From: Paenibacillus nasutitermitis
Lineage (GTDB): Bacteria > Bacillota > Bacilli > Paenibacillales > Paenibacillaceae
DNA length: 64,000 bases
Assembly (NCBI RefSeq): GCF_014641075.1
Contig: NZ_BMHP01000001.1
Location: 1,488,001-1,552,000, forward strand
Direction of reading: 5' to 3'
This document shows positions 45,397-54,715 of this stretch, in pieces. Numbering within the stretch: the first letter of the stretch is position 1; every line of letters starts with the position of its first letter. A program made the position numbers and the translations under genes. The notes under the pieces were generated by a model, which searched no databases, was not told the origin of the DNA, and was given only the letters and a program-made list of their open reading frames with translations.

Positions 45397-46335
45397 ATGA
45401 GTCGATTATCAGATAGAGATGAAGCAATAACAATGAGCAACGACCGCTCACCGGTGACCGTCATCGGTTTAGGTCTCATGGGCAAGGCGCTGGCCGCCGC
45501 TTTCTTGAAGGGGAGCCACTCAACAACCGTCTGGAACCGTTCTGCAGGGAAAGCCGATGACCTCGTCGATCTGGGAGCGGTTCGTGCTGAGACAATATCT
45601 GAAGCGGTGTCTGCGAGCAAGGTGGTGGTTGTCTGCTTGTCTACCTATGAAGTTATGGATGAGCTTCTGGCTCCCCTGGGTAATGAACTCTCAGGGCGTG
45701 TACTCATTAACCTTACCAACGGAACACCGGACGACGCCCGCAAGACTGCAAAGTGGGCTATCGACTGCGGTGTCGACTATTTGGACGGGGCGATCATGGC
45801 CGTTCCACAGATGATTGGAGCGTCCGATGCCCTTCTCTTTTATGGTGGACAACAGGACCTCTTCCAGGCACACGAGCCGTTGTTAAAGCTCCTTGGGGGC
45901 AACACTACCTATCTAAGTGATGATCCCGGTGTTCCCATGCTGTATAACTTGGCGCTCTTGACGATACTCTATGGAACCGGAGAAGGTATGCTACACGCGC
46001 AAGCCATGCTGAGTACGGCGAACATCTCCGCGACACAATTTCAGCCTTACGCGGCTGCGTGGTTTAACAACGTGATTCTACCGTTATTTTCGTCCCTTGA
46101 TGCCGCGCGTGAAGTTGACGAGGGTGATTATGCCACAGAGGTGTCGAATATCAATACCAACCGGTTAGCGCTTGGACACATTATAAAAGCAAGCGAGGAA
46201 TTGGATATATCTGCCAAGTGGCTGGCTCCCAATAAAGCTTTATTAGATCAAATGGTTAACGATGGCTACGGCGAGGATAGCCCTTTTCGTGCATTCGAGA
46301 CCATCAGTCCGGTGCGGCGGAATAAACGTTCATAA
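45397..46335 (+). CDS. NAD(P)-dependent imine-reductase-like / beta-hydroxyacid dehydrogenase family protein
   Basis: 312 residues: Rossmann motif VIGLGLMGKALA at about 22-33, then VVVCLSTYEVMDELL and the loop NLTNGTPDDARK at about 108-119, followed by a helical C-terminal domain with YNLALLTILYGTGEGM. The layout fits the IRED-like branch, which reduces cyclic imines or related carbonyls with NADPH; the natural substrate is unknown. ATG 45397 follows AAGGAGGAAACAAT. The MerR-type promoter upstream suggests induction by a toxic small molecule. Confidence 0.82.
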   Translation: MSRLSDRDEAITMSNDRSPVTVIGLGLMGKALAAAFLKGSHSTTVWNRSAGKADDLVDLGAVRAETISEAVSASKVVVVCLSTYEVMDELLAPLGNELSGRVLINLTNGTPDDARKTAKWAIDCGVDYLDGAIMAVPQMIGASDALLFYGGQQDLFQAHEPLLKLLGGNTTYLSDDPGVPMLYNLALLTILYGTGEGMLHAQAMLSTANISATQFQPYAAAWFNNVILPLFSSLDAAREVDEGDYATEVSNINTNRLALGHIIKASEELDISAKWLAPNKALLDQMVNDGYGEDSPFRAFETISPVRRNKRS

Positions 46336-46789
46336 TCGAAATTGTCAGATCGACTTGCGTCACAACGGTCGCTCATGACCCCTCCAACGATTTTGCGAGA
46401 TAAGAGATCCATGAGAGTGGACACGTTTCTGAAGCTGATCAAATGCCTTCGTCTGGAATCTTTTGCGTTCTATCGTTTTGCGGTAGCGGCCATCTTCTAT
46501 ATACTAGTCATGATGTGATATACAGCCAGCTGACTCCTGAGGAGAAAAGCTGGCTTTTACTCATTAAGGGAATGTTCAGAGCGGAAGCCGTCCAACTGAC
46601 GGGCAAATTCGGCTCACACTCAGCTGGAAAGAGGGGATTTTTGGCCGGGATCGAATTACTTCTTATTACGCCGGATAAGGAGGAACAGCATGTCTAGCAA
46701 TGGGAAATGTTTATTGCTGCTTCGACCGATCGAAGAAAAGGAGATTTTGAACCTGAATTCTCAATAAGAATTTATGGGGAGGAATCCAC
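46336..46789 (+). other. Intergenic region with probable gene debris
   Basis: It contains short frames without family resemblance: one around 46520-46697 (SQLTPEEKSWLLLIKGMFRA, ending in a TAG at 46695) and a 25-codon frame at 46690 behind AAGGAGG. None has a full ribosome site and plausible length together. Probably remnants of one or more genes. Confidence 0.35.
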
Positions 46790-47785
46790 GTGGAAAAGAC
46801 AATGAGGGCTTTGTTAAACGATTCAATCTTGAAGGAAGCCGCAGGCATGTATGGATTTGATCATGGCGGGTTGACCGACTTGCACGGGTTTCAAAATTTT
46901 GTTTATCTTGCGGAGCGGGATTTGCAAGCGTATATTTTAAGAATAGCCCACAGCTCCCATCGGTCGTTGGAAATGACGGAGGCCGAGCTGAAATGGATTC
47001 AATATTTGGTTCGCCACGGGGTGAATGCGGCCGCGCCGATCACTTCGATTGACGGCAAGCTTGCGGGTAGGGTGAAGCTTGACGATTCTTATTTTGTGGT
47101 GACTGCTTTTGAGAAAGCGGCCGGCGGCAAGCCTGACTATATGACGTATCTGGAAAACAACGATATGATCCGGAAGCTGGGCCGCATGACTGGGAAAATT
47201 CACGCTTTATCAAAAAAATTCCCGGCTGACAAGAGATGCTTGCAGCGGAAGAATTGGTATGGAAATCATTACCTGAGCAAATTTGCGGATTATATTCCTG
47301 CTCCCTATACGCATGTGATAGAGAAAACCAATCAGTTTCTGAACGTTCTGCATTCATTGCCTCGGGATCCGGATTGTTTCGGCTTGATTCATGGGGATAT
47401 CCATCTGAACAATTTCCATGCTCATAACGGCGAGCTGACCCTTTTTGATTTTGATGAATGTGAATACAATTGGTATGTGGCGGATATCGCCAATCCGCTG
47501 TTCTATGTGACACCCCTTCCGAGCGATGGCAAAGAGAAACGGGATCGGGCAGCGAAGCGGTTTTACGATCATTTTATGGACGGGTATGCCCGGGAGAATA
47601 CGCTTGACGCGTTGTGGCTGAAGCGGATGCCGATGTTCCTCAGACTCCGTGAAATTCTGGTATATTCGGGCGCTTTCCGCAGTCTGGATTTAAATGATCT
47701 GCATCCCTGGTCGAAAGAAATGATCGAGACGACAACAAGAAATCTTGAACATGATTTGCCTTTTCTGGCGATCGATTTTGCGTAA
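46790..47785 (+). CDS. Aminoglycoside phosphotransferase (APH) family kinase
   Basis: 331 residues with an APH/choline-kinase fold: N-lobe LHGFQNFVYLAE and ILRIAHSSH, the catalytic loop GLIHGDIHLNNFH at about 198-210 and the Mg motif LFDFDECEYNW at about 218-228. It transfers phosphate from ATP to a small hydroxylated substrate, such as a sugar, choline or an antibiotic; nothing shows which. Start: GTG 46790 behind GGGGAGGAATCCAC. A GNAT gene follows 38 bp downstream, so the pair may share a transcript. Confidence 0.85.
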   Translation: MEKTMRALLNDSILKEAAGMYGFDHGGLTDLHGFQNFVYLAERDLQAYILRIAHSSHRSLEMTEAELKWIQYLVRHGVNAAAPITSIDGKLAGRVKLDDSYFVVTAFEKAAGGKPDYMTYLENNDMIRKLGRMTGKIHALSKKFPADKRCLQRKNWYGNHYLSKFADYIPAPYTHVIEKTNQFLNVLHSLPRDPDCFGLIHGDIHLNNFHAHNGELTLFDFDECEYNWYVADIANPLFYVTPLPSDGKEKRDRAAKRFYDHFMDGYARENTLDALWLKRMPMFLRLREILVYSGAFRSLDLNDLHPWSKEMIETTTRNLEHDLPFLAIDFA

Positions 47786-47823
47786 GCAGCAGGAAGATAT
47801 GACTGATAGGGAGGAGGTTACGC

Positions 47824-48354
47824 ATGAACCCCGAAATTAAAATCCGGCAAATGGCAGAAACCGATGTGGCCAAGGTATATCAGGAACTGTCGGAGCATGA
47901 CATCAGAAAACCGCTGGAATATGTTCAAACCTGTTGGGAAGGAAACAAAACGGGAGAACGGATCACGCTTATTGCCGAATACGACGGCAGATTTGCCGGC
48001 TGGCTGCATCTTTTAACCAAATCGTATTATCCCTTCTTTGCTGAGCAGGGCATTCCGGAGATTAATAATTTTGATGTCGTACCACCTTTGCGCCGACTTG
48101 GAATAGGCAATGCTTTAATGGACACCGTCGAGCAAATCGCGTTTGACCGTTATGGAATCGTAGGGATCGGAGTTGGCCTTTATTCCAGTTATGGAAATGC
48201 GCAAAGAATCTATGCCAAAAGAGGATATATCCCTGACGGCAGGGAAATTATGTATCACGGCGAGCCGCCCGAGCTGGGCAGTTATGTCGAGGTAGGACAT
48301 GATTTGGCGTTGTATATGACAAAAAGCCCAATAACTCAAAACAAGATGGAATAG
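47824..48354 (+). CDS. GNAT family N-acetyltransferase
   Basis: 176 residues: IRQMAETDVAKVYQEL at the start, acetyl-CoA motif VVPPLRRLGIGNALMDTVEQ at about 80-99, and YSSYGNAQRIYAKRGYIPDG, the classic GNAT C-terminal block. The substrate is unknown. ATG 47824 follows AGGGAGGAGGTTACGC. It is downstream of the APH-type kinase on the same strand. Confidence 0.88.
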   Translation: MNPEIKIRQMAETDVAKVYQELSEHDIRKPLEYVQTCWEGNKTGERITLIAEYDGRFAGWLHLLTKSYYPFFAEQGIPEINNFDVVPPLRRLGIGNALMDTVEQIAFDRYGIVGIGVGLYSSYGNAQRIYAKRGYIPDGREIMYHGEPPELGSYVEVGHDLALYMTKSPITQNKME

Positions 48355-48367
48355 CCATTATGGATCG

Positions 48368-48406
48368 ACGGCAGGCCAATCGGGATTCCCCGATTGGCCT
48401 GTTTGC
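48368..48406. terminator. Bidirectional terminator between convergent genes
   Basis: CAGGCCAATCGGG at 48372-48384 pairs with CCCGATTGGCCTG at 48389-48401, a 13-bp perfect stem, with an outer ACGG/CCGT pair. It ends the GNAT gene and probably also the convergent reductase gene. Confidence 0.75.
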
Positions 48407-48415
48407 CGTATAAGA

Positions 48416-49072
48416 TCAAGCGCGAAACGCAGCAGGACGTTCCTGGCTGGCTTCAGCCAATGCAAGGCGAAGCGCATCTGCCGCAAGGTCCGCTCCGTAT
48501 GAAGGCGTACCCGGCTGCTGGCGCCAGGATTCATGCAGGCCTCCCGCATCCACCGGATCAAATCCAAGCTCATCCACTAGCTTCATCACGACCGCTTTGG
48601 CGGCAGGATCGTCACCTGCTACCGGCAGCGCGATCCGTCCAGGCGAGCCTGCAGGCAAGCCGCGTTCCAGCAGGTTCCTGGCCGCAATGCCATTGAACAC
48701 TTTCGTTACAGGCCTTCCCAGATGCTGCTGGACCCAGGCGCTCTCGGTTAAGCCATCCTCAATTTGCCCAATCCGCCCATCGCGCTGAGGGTAATAATTG
48801 CTGGTATCGATAATGGCGGTATGCCTGCCCGCTCCGTCGAGAATGCCGGAAGGGAGAAAGGGGATATTTTTCTGCGGAATCGTAACAATCACAATGTCGG
48901 CTCCCTGCGCGACCTCTGCCGCATAAGCCGGCTTGGCTCCGGTTTCAACAGCCAGATCCTGAAGTGTCTCCGGTCCGCGGGAGTTTGCAATATGCACATC
49001 ATGTCCCAGTTGTGTAAGACGGCGGGTAAGATTGCCTCCGATATTGCCGGTGCCAATAATTCCGATTTTCAT
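48416..49072 (-). CDS. NADPH-dependent F420 reductase-type protein (NADP-binding)
   Basis: 218 residues: KIGIIGTGNIGGNLTRRL at the start (GTGNIG at 7-12), ADIVIVTIPQKNIPFL, and a domain containing VFNGIAARNLL and RIALPVAGDDPAAK. The family includes F420H2:NADP oxidoreductases, but many bacterial members lack F420 and have unknown substrates. ATG 49072 follows AAGAAGGGATATTA. It is monocistronic. Confidence 0.85.
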   Translation of the reverse strand: MKIGIIGTGNIGGNLTRRLTQLGHDVHIANSRGPETLQDLAVETGAKPAYAAEVAQGADIVIVTIPQKNIPFLPSGILDGAGRHTAIIDTSNYYPQRDGRIGQIEDGLTESAWVQQHLGRPVTKVFNGIAARNLLERGLPAGSPGRIALPVAGDDPAAKAVVMKLVDELGFDPVDAGGLHESWRQQPGTPSYGADLAADALRLALAEASQERPAAFRA

Positions 49073-49281
49073 TAATATCCCTTCTTTCTTGGATAATAGA
49101 GTCCTTACGAGATAACTGTAACTAAATCAATTACATTAGTCAAACGAAAGTTTTAATAAAATGTTAAAGGATATCATTCGTAATTTAAGTAATATATGGA
49201 ATTTTATAGATTTGCTTGTGTTACAATGGAAATAATCTGGAAGTAGGCACCTAATAATCTGGAATGGAGTGGATGGATTGA

Positions 49282-49467
49282 AAGGCGATTGGCCAGGAAG
49301 AGCTGAAACTCGCATTCGACGGCAAGAAATCGCTGGACGAAGCGCTCACTACCGCACAGGTCAAAGGCCAACAGCTCCTGTCCTCGGAACAGGCAAAGGA
49401 CAAAGATAAACCGGCCGGGAAGGCGGCTAATGAGGGCACTACCGAGGCCCAACTGACAACGGAATAA
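49282..49467 (+). pseudogene. Relic of an ABC sugar-binding protein C-terminus
   Basis: The open frame after a TGA at 49279-49281 reads IGQEELKLAFDGKKSLDEAL, TTAQVKGQQLLSSEQAK, then a Lys/Ala/Thr-rich tail and a stop at 49465-49467. The block matches the end of CUT1 binding lipoproteins, where a final helix with GKKSLDEAL precedes the C-terminus. No start or N-terminal part remains nearby. Only about 60 codons are left, so it is a truncated relic. Confidence 0.55.
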
Positions 49468-49533
49468 AGTATTTATTCATCAACAAACGGCTTCCTGTCA
49501 TGCCCTATGCGGCAGGCAGGGGCTAATTTCAGC

Positions 49534-49812
49534 TTACACCCCGAATATTAAATAACCAACGGTCATATACAGAAACAGCAACAACAAGAGCGTTGAATGA
49601 CCGATAAAGGCCATCAACGCAATCTTGTTCCTTCTGGATAATGCTGAAGCAGCCGCGAGCAATCCAACCGGACTTGTCACAATAACAAGGATATATCCAA
49701 TACCCTGTAAGGGATCTCCGGCTTTAAATGGGAAAACAATACTGTATAGGATGGCAAACGAAGCCAATATAAATAGCGCCAATGAGAGTATAGATAAAAT
49801 CCGTTTGATCAT
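49534..49812 (-). CDS. Small membrane protein of unknown function
   Basis: 92 residues with three to four hydrophobic segments: RILSILSLALFILASFAILY, GIGYILVIVTSPVGLLAAAS and GHSTLLLLLFLYMTVGYLIF. No known family. The start is ATG 49812, supported by GGAAGGTG; a GTG 12 bases upstream is in the same frame. The flanking 285 bp up to 50097 show no other gene. Confidence 0.6.
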   Translation of the reverse strand: MIKRILSILSLALFILASFAILYSIVFPFKAGDPLQGIGYILVIVTSPVGLLAAASALSRRNKIALMAFIGHSTLLLLLFLYMTVGYLIFGV

Positions 49813-50097
49813 ATTCGCCAGCACCTTCCAGTATCTTTATGATACCTTGGCTGCCATATGAAGGTAAGTCCTATTTCTCTGTGGTACCTGCTTTGCGGCA
49901 TAATCGGGACTGTCCGATTTCAGTATTTGGAAATGAGAACCATCATGATCGACATGTCAATTAGAAGGGCTAATGGAGAATTAACAGAGACGAGGAATGG
50001 AAGTGATTATCTGAACCGTCACGTATGGTCACATACGATATGTCACCCATGTTGATAAGGTCGATGGTGGCAGGGTTCATGTGGCAGGAGGAACATG

Positions 50098-50289
50098 CTA
50101 GTTTTTAATCATGGACAGGATGGTATGATAGACTTGGCTTGCTTCGTTATTCAGTTTCAGTTGATCTTTGTATTGACTTTGCATATGGCGCAGAAGCTCG
50201 CGGCAATGCCTGATTTTCTCCTTTTTGGGAAAGGTTGAATTATTAACCAGCCGAGCACTTTCCATAAAATCCTTTGGAGTCTGATACAT
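50098..50289 (-). CDS. Small hypothetical protein, 63 residues
   Basis: YQTPKDFMESARLVNNSTFP, then a Lys/Glu/Gln-rich helical stretch with CRELLRHMQSQYKDQLKL and ASQVYHTILSMIKN. ATG 50289 is 8 bp from GGGGG. No family recognised. The charged helical make-up is typical of small cytoplasmic proteins. Confidence 0.5.
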   Translation of the reverse strand: MYQTPKDFMESARLVNNSTFPKKEKIRHCRELLRHMQSQYKDQLKLNNEASQVYHTILSMIKN

Positions 50290-50588
50290 GATTGAATCCC
50301 CCGATATCATTGCTTATTCGATATTAAACATCTTCAATGGGTCTCAAACGGCTTTGCTGTTGATTATTCCAAATACGTGTTTACTGCCGACACAATTGAA
50401 TCGATATTCATCAGCAGACTGGCGTTATCGGTCGATTTTTGTCGTTTACAGGCGGGTTCAATGATATTTGAATGATAGGAAAATAGTGGGAAATAGTTGT
50501 GAGGCCTCTTTACTGCATGCTTTATAACCCTTACAATTTAGGTATATATTAGGATGTTGGCCTGTCGAATTTAATAAGGGGTGACGGA

Positions 50589-53500
50589 ATGATGAACAAG
50601 AATACAGAGGACGTTATCGAGCTTGTAGAGTATACCCCGAAATATGCGCAGGCTGTCGCCGCCATGTGGAACTGCAGTCAGGAAAGCTGGGGCGGAGGCA
50701 GCCGCATCCGCAGCGGGGAAGAGGTGGATCAGGAGCTCCGGAACGCCGGAAATCTCAAGGTTTTTCTGGCACTGGACGGGGATGAGGTAGTAGGATACTG
50801 CAGTTTCTCCCAATACCAATTTGATGAAGGCGCGCTTTATGTTCCTCTCCTGAACGTACGACCGGATTACCATGGGCGCAAGATAGGCAGGATGCTTATT
50901 CTTCAAGCGGTGAAAACCACGGTGGAGATGGGTTGGCCACGACTTGATCTGTTCACTTGGGCGGGCAATACCAAAGCGGTGCCCATGTACAAGAAATGCG
51001 GTTTCTTCTGGGAGAAGAAAGAAGATGCCGTGCATTTGATGAATTATATGCCTTCGGTGCTGAAGATGGAAGCGCTGCAGCCTTATCTGGAGAAGCTTGA
51101 CTGGTATGCTGACAGTAAACGGGTGATCGAGATTTGTCCGGATGGGCGTACGGAGAACGGTTTTGATTTCCTGGAGTATGTCTGGGAGAAAGACGACATC
51201 CGGCTAAAGGTGGAATTTGAGAAAACGGGCAGAGGCATATGCCTGATCGATACCCCTGACTATACGATACATACGTTAATCGAAGATCATAATCTGGTAT
51301 TTGGAGGCCGTTATCCCGTCCGGTACGAGATTCGCAACAAAACGGGAAAACCTCTCCTGTGCGCCATTAAGGGACGGGACGACAAGAATATCCGTTTCGG
51401 ATTGGAACAGACAATTGAGGTGTCGGATTCCCATATTGTTGAAGGTGAATTTGAGCTTATGCCCGTCCATGAGGAGCAAAGTGACTGGAAGACGCACCCG
51501 GCCGTTGTTTCTGACTGGAGAATCAACGGGAAATCCATTGAGCTGCGGATGGGCGTAGCTCCCCTGTTTCCGGCCAAGATGAAGCTGGAAGTGAAGCCGC
51601 AGGAGCAGTATCTCGGAGTTCGGGAAGAGGCGCTTGTTTCTTTTGAGAATAATTATCCGGAAACGACGGTGTTTGAATTCGAGTTTCCCTCGAGCGGGTT
51701 CATAAAGTTCGACAACCCAATGCTGTCCGTTGAGATTCCGGCGAAAGGGAAAATCGCTGTGTCGGTGCCGTATGTTTTGAACGATTTCGGGCTGTTCTCG
51801 GAGGATATGGTCATTACGGCCCGATGCGGCAGCTTGCCCCCTATCTCGTTTACAACAAGGCTTTGGGGTCTCTTTAAGGGATTATCGGGGAGGTATGGAG
51901 GCGATATTACGGATCATTGGATCGCCGTGAACGGACCTTATTCGATCGGCCTGAACAAAAACAACAATGAACTATGGGCCTCCCATTTCTTGAGAAGCCA
52001 CCACACAAGCTGGACATTTCCCCGTGTCGGGAAACCTTATTCGCTGGAGTTTAGCAAGAAGAAGGCAGAGCAAGTGAGGATATTCGCCGAAGGAGATGTC
52101 ATGGTTCTGGAAGCGGATTACCAGTCGGAGGATTTTCCCGGTGTTTCGTTTACTTCCTGCAACCGGTTGAATGCCGTTGGAATCGTGGAACGTTATTTTG
52201 AATTTCGTGAGCCTGGCGTATCCTTGGGAGAGGATATCCGTTTGATCGACGGTTTCTACCACCACTCGGAAGGGCTGGTGCTCCCTTATGACGGGCATTA
52301 CTATGATTTGAAGGACCAGTATGCCGCGAACTACAACGACTGGGAGATAGATCGTATTTCAGAAAATTGGCTGTTCAGCCGGCATGAGAAATGCTCCCAC
52401 GGCTTCTGTTGGGATCCGGAAGCCAAGCTGGTGAAGAGCGAATGGCATCTGGGCATTGAATATCAAGTGGGCCGCATGCCTTCAGGAGAAACCGTCCGCA
52501 GCGGATCTACTTTCCAGGCGATCGGAACATTCTCGGACTGGTGGGATTTCCGTTCTTATGCATGCAAGCGCAGAGACCGGATCCAGCCTCTTCTGAAGAA
52601 TCATATTGAACTGAGCGTAAATGATGGCAACCCGTTCGCTACACATGATGCCGACTTGCATCTCAATCAGCACCGGAATCAGCCGCTTACCGGGGAATTG
52701 ACCCTGTCCTTTCCAATCTCTGCCCGTGAAGCTGTACATGATTCTTTCCGCAGGGAGGATTCCAGGCAATCGGGATCTTACAAGCTTATGTCTCTGGAGC
52801 CGGGGACAGTTGAACAGGTCAGGATGGTTTTTGAAGCTGAGGAATTGAGCATTAAACGAAGTACGGTACTGGTTCCGTTAAGCGGGCAACCTGTGCAGCA
52901 GGAAATTCGCGGACCGGAAGGGGAACCGACTTTCACTTGCTCGAACGGTGTCTTGACGATTGAGGCTGCGCCTTCATCATTTGGTGCTGCCCTCCATTCT
53001 CTTGTTCATAACGGGGAGGAGTGGCTCGATAGCTCATACCCGGCACCAGGCCCGCGCTCATGGTGGAATCCCTGGCATGGTGGAATTTCCGCGGGCATTC
53101 AGGGTGTTTCGCCCCTCAGCCAGCAAGAGGAGAAGAGAGAGGCTGATTTTGTTTCTCTAATGGATAATAGGGGGAATAGCTGGAGCGGTTTGAAACTCCG
53201 AACCTGCTTTGAGAAGCTGGAACGCTCACGCGGCATGGAGTTGGATTTGTATGCGCTGTTGCTTCCTGGCGCACCAGTATTATGCTGCGTTACCCGGTTG
53301 TCCAACAGGACGGGAATGTCTTACAATCAATTCCATAGCTCGATCGGCAGTTTCTTCACCCCAGGCGGTCTACCAGATCAGGGATGGATGGAAGCAAATG
53401 CGGATACCAGATACAGATGCGGAAAAACCGGTACAGATATCCGTTCGGAAGGAATTGTCCGGATCGGGTCCGACAGCCGCTCGACCATTTTGCACGCTGT

Positions 53501-53699
53501 CAACAGGTATCCCGGATCTGGGGCCCAGGTTTATACGAACAACCTGGTCATCCATCATTCCGCCTCGCAAAGCAGTCCGCTGCCTGCTCAGTCGGAGGTA
53601 TGGTCGGCTCCTGTATTTTTTGTTTTTGCCGAAAAACCGCTCGATTATCAGGATATGCGTTCGTTTGCCGAAATCAGCTTTGAATCGACAGGGAGGTAA
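50589..53699 (+). CDS. GNAT acetyltransferase fused to a very large beta-rich domain (1036 residues)
   Basis: Residues ~11-150 form a GNAT domain (NVRPDYHGRKIGRMLILQAV at about 89-108, then WAGNTKAVPMYKKCGFF). The following ~880 residues are beta-rich, with many Trp/Tyr and Gly/Asp turns. A part near 795-860 (CSNGVLTIEAAPSSFGAALH, then SWWNPWHGGISAGIQG) resembles carbohydrate-binding mutarotase-like or lyase beta-sandwiches, but I cannot name a family. There is no signal peptide, so it is cytoplasmic. ATG 50589 follows AAGGGGTGACGGA. The amidohydrolase gene starts 2 bp after the stop, so they form an operon. Function unknown; an acetylation step on an imported sugar compound is one guess. Confidence 0.8.
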   Translation: MMNKNTEDVIELVEYTPKYAQAVAAMWNCSQESWGGGSRIRSGEEVDQELRNAGNLKVFLALDGDEVVGYCSFSQYQFDEGALYVPLLNVRPDYHGRKIGRMLILQAVKTTVEMGWPRLDLFTWAGNTKAVPMYKKCGFFWEKKEDAVHLMNYMPSVLKMEALQPYLEKLDWYADSKRVIEICPDGRTENGFDFLEYVWEKDDIRLKVEFEKTGRGICLIDTPDYTIHTLIEDHNLVFGGRYPVRYEIRNKTGKPLLCAIKGRDDKNIRFGLEQTIEVSDSHIVEGEFELMPVHEEQSDWKTHPAVVSDWRINGKSIELRMGVAPLFPAKMKLEVKPQEQYLGVREEALVSFENNYPETTVFEFEFPSSGFIKFDNPMLSVEIPAKGKIAVSVPYVLNDFGLFSEDMVITARCGSLPPISFTTRLWGLFKGLSGRYGGDITDHWIAVNGPYSIGLNKNNNELWASHFLRSHHTSWTFPRVGKPYSLEFSKKKAEQVRIFAEGDVMVLEADYQSEDFPGVSFTSCNRLNAVGIVERYFEFREPGVSLGEDIRLIDGFYHHSEGLVLPYDGHYYDLKDQYAANYNDWEIDRISENWLFSRHEKCSHGFCWDPEAKLVKSEWHLGIEYQVGRMPSGETVRSGSTFQAIGTFSDWWDFRSYACKRRDRIQPLLKNHIELSVNDGNPFATHDADLHLNQHRNQPLTGELTLSFPISAREAVHDSFRREDSRQSGSYKLMSLEPGTVEQVRMVFEAEELSIKRSTVLVPLSGQPVQQEIRGPEGEPTFTCSNGVLTIEAAPSSFGAALHSLVHNGEEWLDSSYPAPGPRSWWNPWHGGISAGIQGVSPLSQQEEKREADFVSLMDNRGNSWSGLKLRTCFEKLERSRGMELDLYALLLPGAPVLCCVTRLSNRTGMSYNQFHSSIGSFFTPGGLPDQGWMEANADTRYRCGKTGTDIRSEGIVRIGSDSRSTILHAVNRYPGSGAQVYTNNLVIHHSASQSSPLPAQSEVWSAPVFFVFAEKPLDYQDMRSFAEISFESTGR

Positions 53700-53701
53700 A
53701 C

Positions 53702-54583
53702 ATGTCAATTATCGATATCCACATTCATTTGTCAGACATTGAAAGCTTCCACCACACGGCCCGCGACCTATCAGGCGTGGATTATTCTGCAGCCGGACTC
53801 AAGAAAGAGTTTGACGACTGCGGGGTAGTCCTGGGCATTGGAATGGGCGTGGAGGAAGAGACAGCAGGGGCATTCCCGGATTCTCTGGCCGCCAATCCCA
53901 TGGGTCTTGACCTAGAAGAGTCCGTTCCTTCTTTCTTGATGGAGTGCGTCGGTATCAATCCCGCAAGACTGGCATTGCCGGAGAAGCAGGCGGAGCTGGA
54001 CCGGATCGAGCAAAGACTCGCTTCCCCAGAGGTAGCTGGAATCAAGCTTTATGCCGGATATTACCATTATTATGTTACTGATAACGTCTATGGCCCGGTT
54101 TACGAGCTGGCCAGACATTACAATATCCCCGTCGTGATCCATACCGGAGATACCTATTCCATGAATGGGCTCTTGAAGTATTCTCATCCTCTTACCGTGG
54201 ATGAGCTGGCTTATCAGCAGCGGGATGTCCGTTTCATGATTTGCCATCTGGGCGATCCGTGGGTAATGGATGCGGCGGAGGTGGTTTCCAAGAATCCCAA
54301 TGTGTACGCCGATCTTTCCGGACTTGTTGTAGGAGACCGCCAGAAGTTCGACCGCTTTCAGCATGAGCCGCTGTTCATGGATCACTTCAGAAGAGCATTG
54401 GTATATGCGGACAATTATGAGAAAATGCTGTTCGGCACAGACTGGCCGCTTGCGCCTGTCCAAGTGTATATTGATTTTGTCCGACAGCTCATTCCGGAGA
54501 AGTTTCATGATGATGTTTTTTACCGGAACGCCTTTCAAGTGTTTCCGCGGATCAGACAAAGGCTGGATCAGTTGAACCTGTAA
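53702..54583 (+). CDS. Amidohydrolase family protein (TIM barrel, Amidohydro_2 type)
   Basis: 293 residues: IDIHIHLSD (His7, His9) at the start, AGIKLYAGYYHYY, PVVIHTGDTY, MICHLGDPWVMDA and LFGTDWPLAP with the metal-binding Asp, the complete amidohydrolase set. It hydrolyses or decarboxylates a small substrate, possibly a lactone or sugar acid. It begins 2 bp after the GNAT fusion, with ACAGGGAGGTAAAC covering that stop, which argues for a joint role. Confidence 0.88.
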   Translation: MSIIDIHIHLSDIESFHHTARDLSGVDYSAAGLKKEFDDCGVVLGIGMGVEEETAGAFPDSLAANPMGLDLEESVPSFLMECVGINPARLALPEKQAELDRIEQRLASPEVAGIKLYAGYYHYYVTDNVYGPVYELARHYNIPVVIHTGDTYSMNGLLKYSHPLTVDELAYQQRDVRFMICHLGDPWVMDAAEVVSKNPNVYADLSGLVVGDRQKFDRFQHEPLFMDHFRRALVYADNYEKMLFGTDWPLAPVQVYIDFVRQLIPEKFHDDVFYRNAFQVFPRIRQRLDQLNL

Positions 54584-54650
54584 AGAGAGAGGCGGCATAT
54601 GCGGGTATTCGTTAAATCATAGAGATTTCGCACCCCGGCCGAAGGTGGAA

Positions 54651-54679
54651 TTGTTTCGGTTATCCTCTACGGGTATAAT
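54651..54679 (+). promoter_or_regulatory. Promoter of the aminopeptidase gene
   Basis: TTGTTT at 54651-54656 and a perfect TATAAT at 54674-54679 are separated by 17 bp, 36 bp upstream of the TTG start. Confidence 0.7.
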
Positions 54680-54715
54680 GGACTCGAAAGAAATTGTGTG
54701 AAGGAGGCCGTTTAC

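Noticed and set aside
46443..46697. 84-codon open frame before the APH-type kinase
   Set aside because: The N-terminal part reads as noise and there is no ribosome site; only the last ~60 codons look protein-like, so it is reported as debris, not a gene.
50589..53699. Splitting the 1036-residue protein into two genes
   Set aside because: No stop, ribosome site or plausible start lies between the GNAT domain and the beta-rich region; the frame is continuous with normal codon use.
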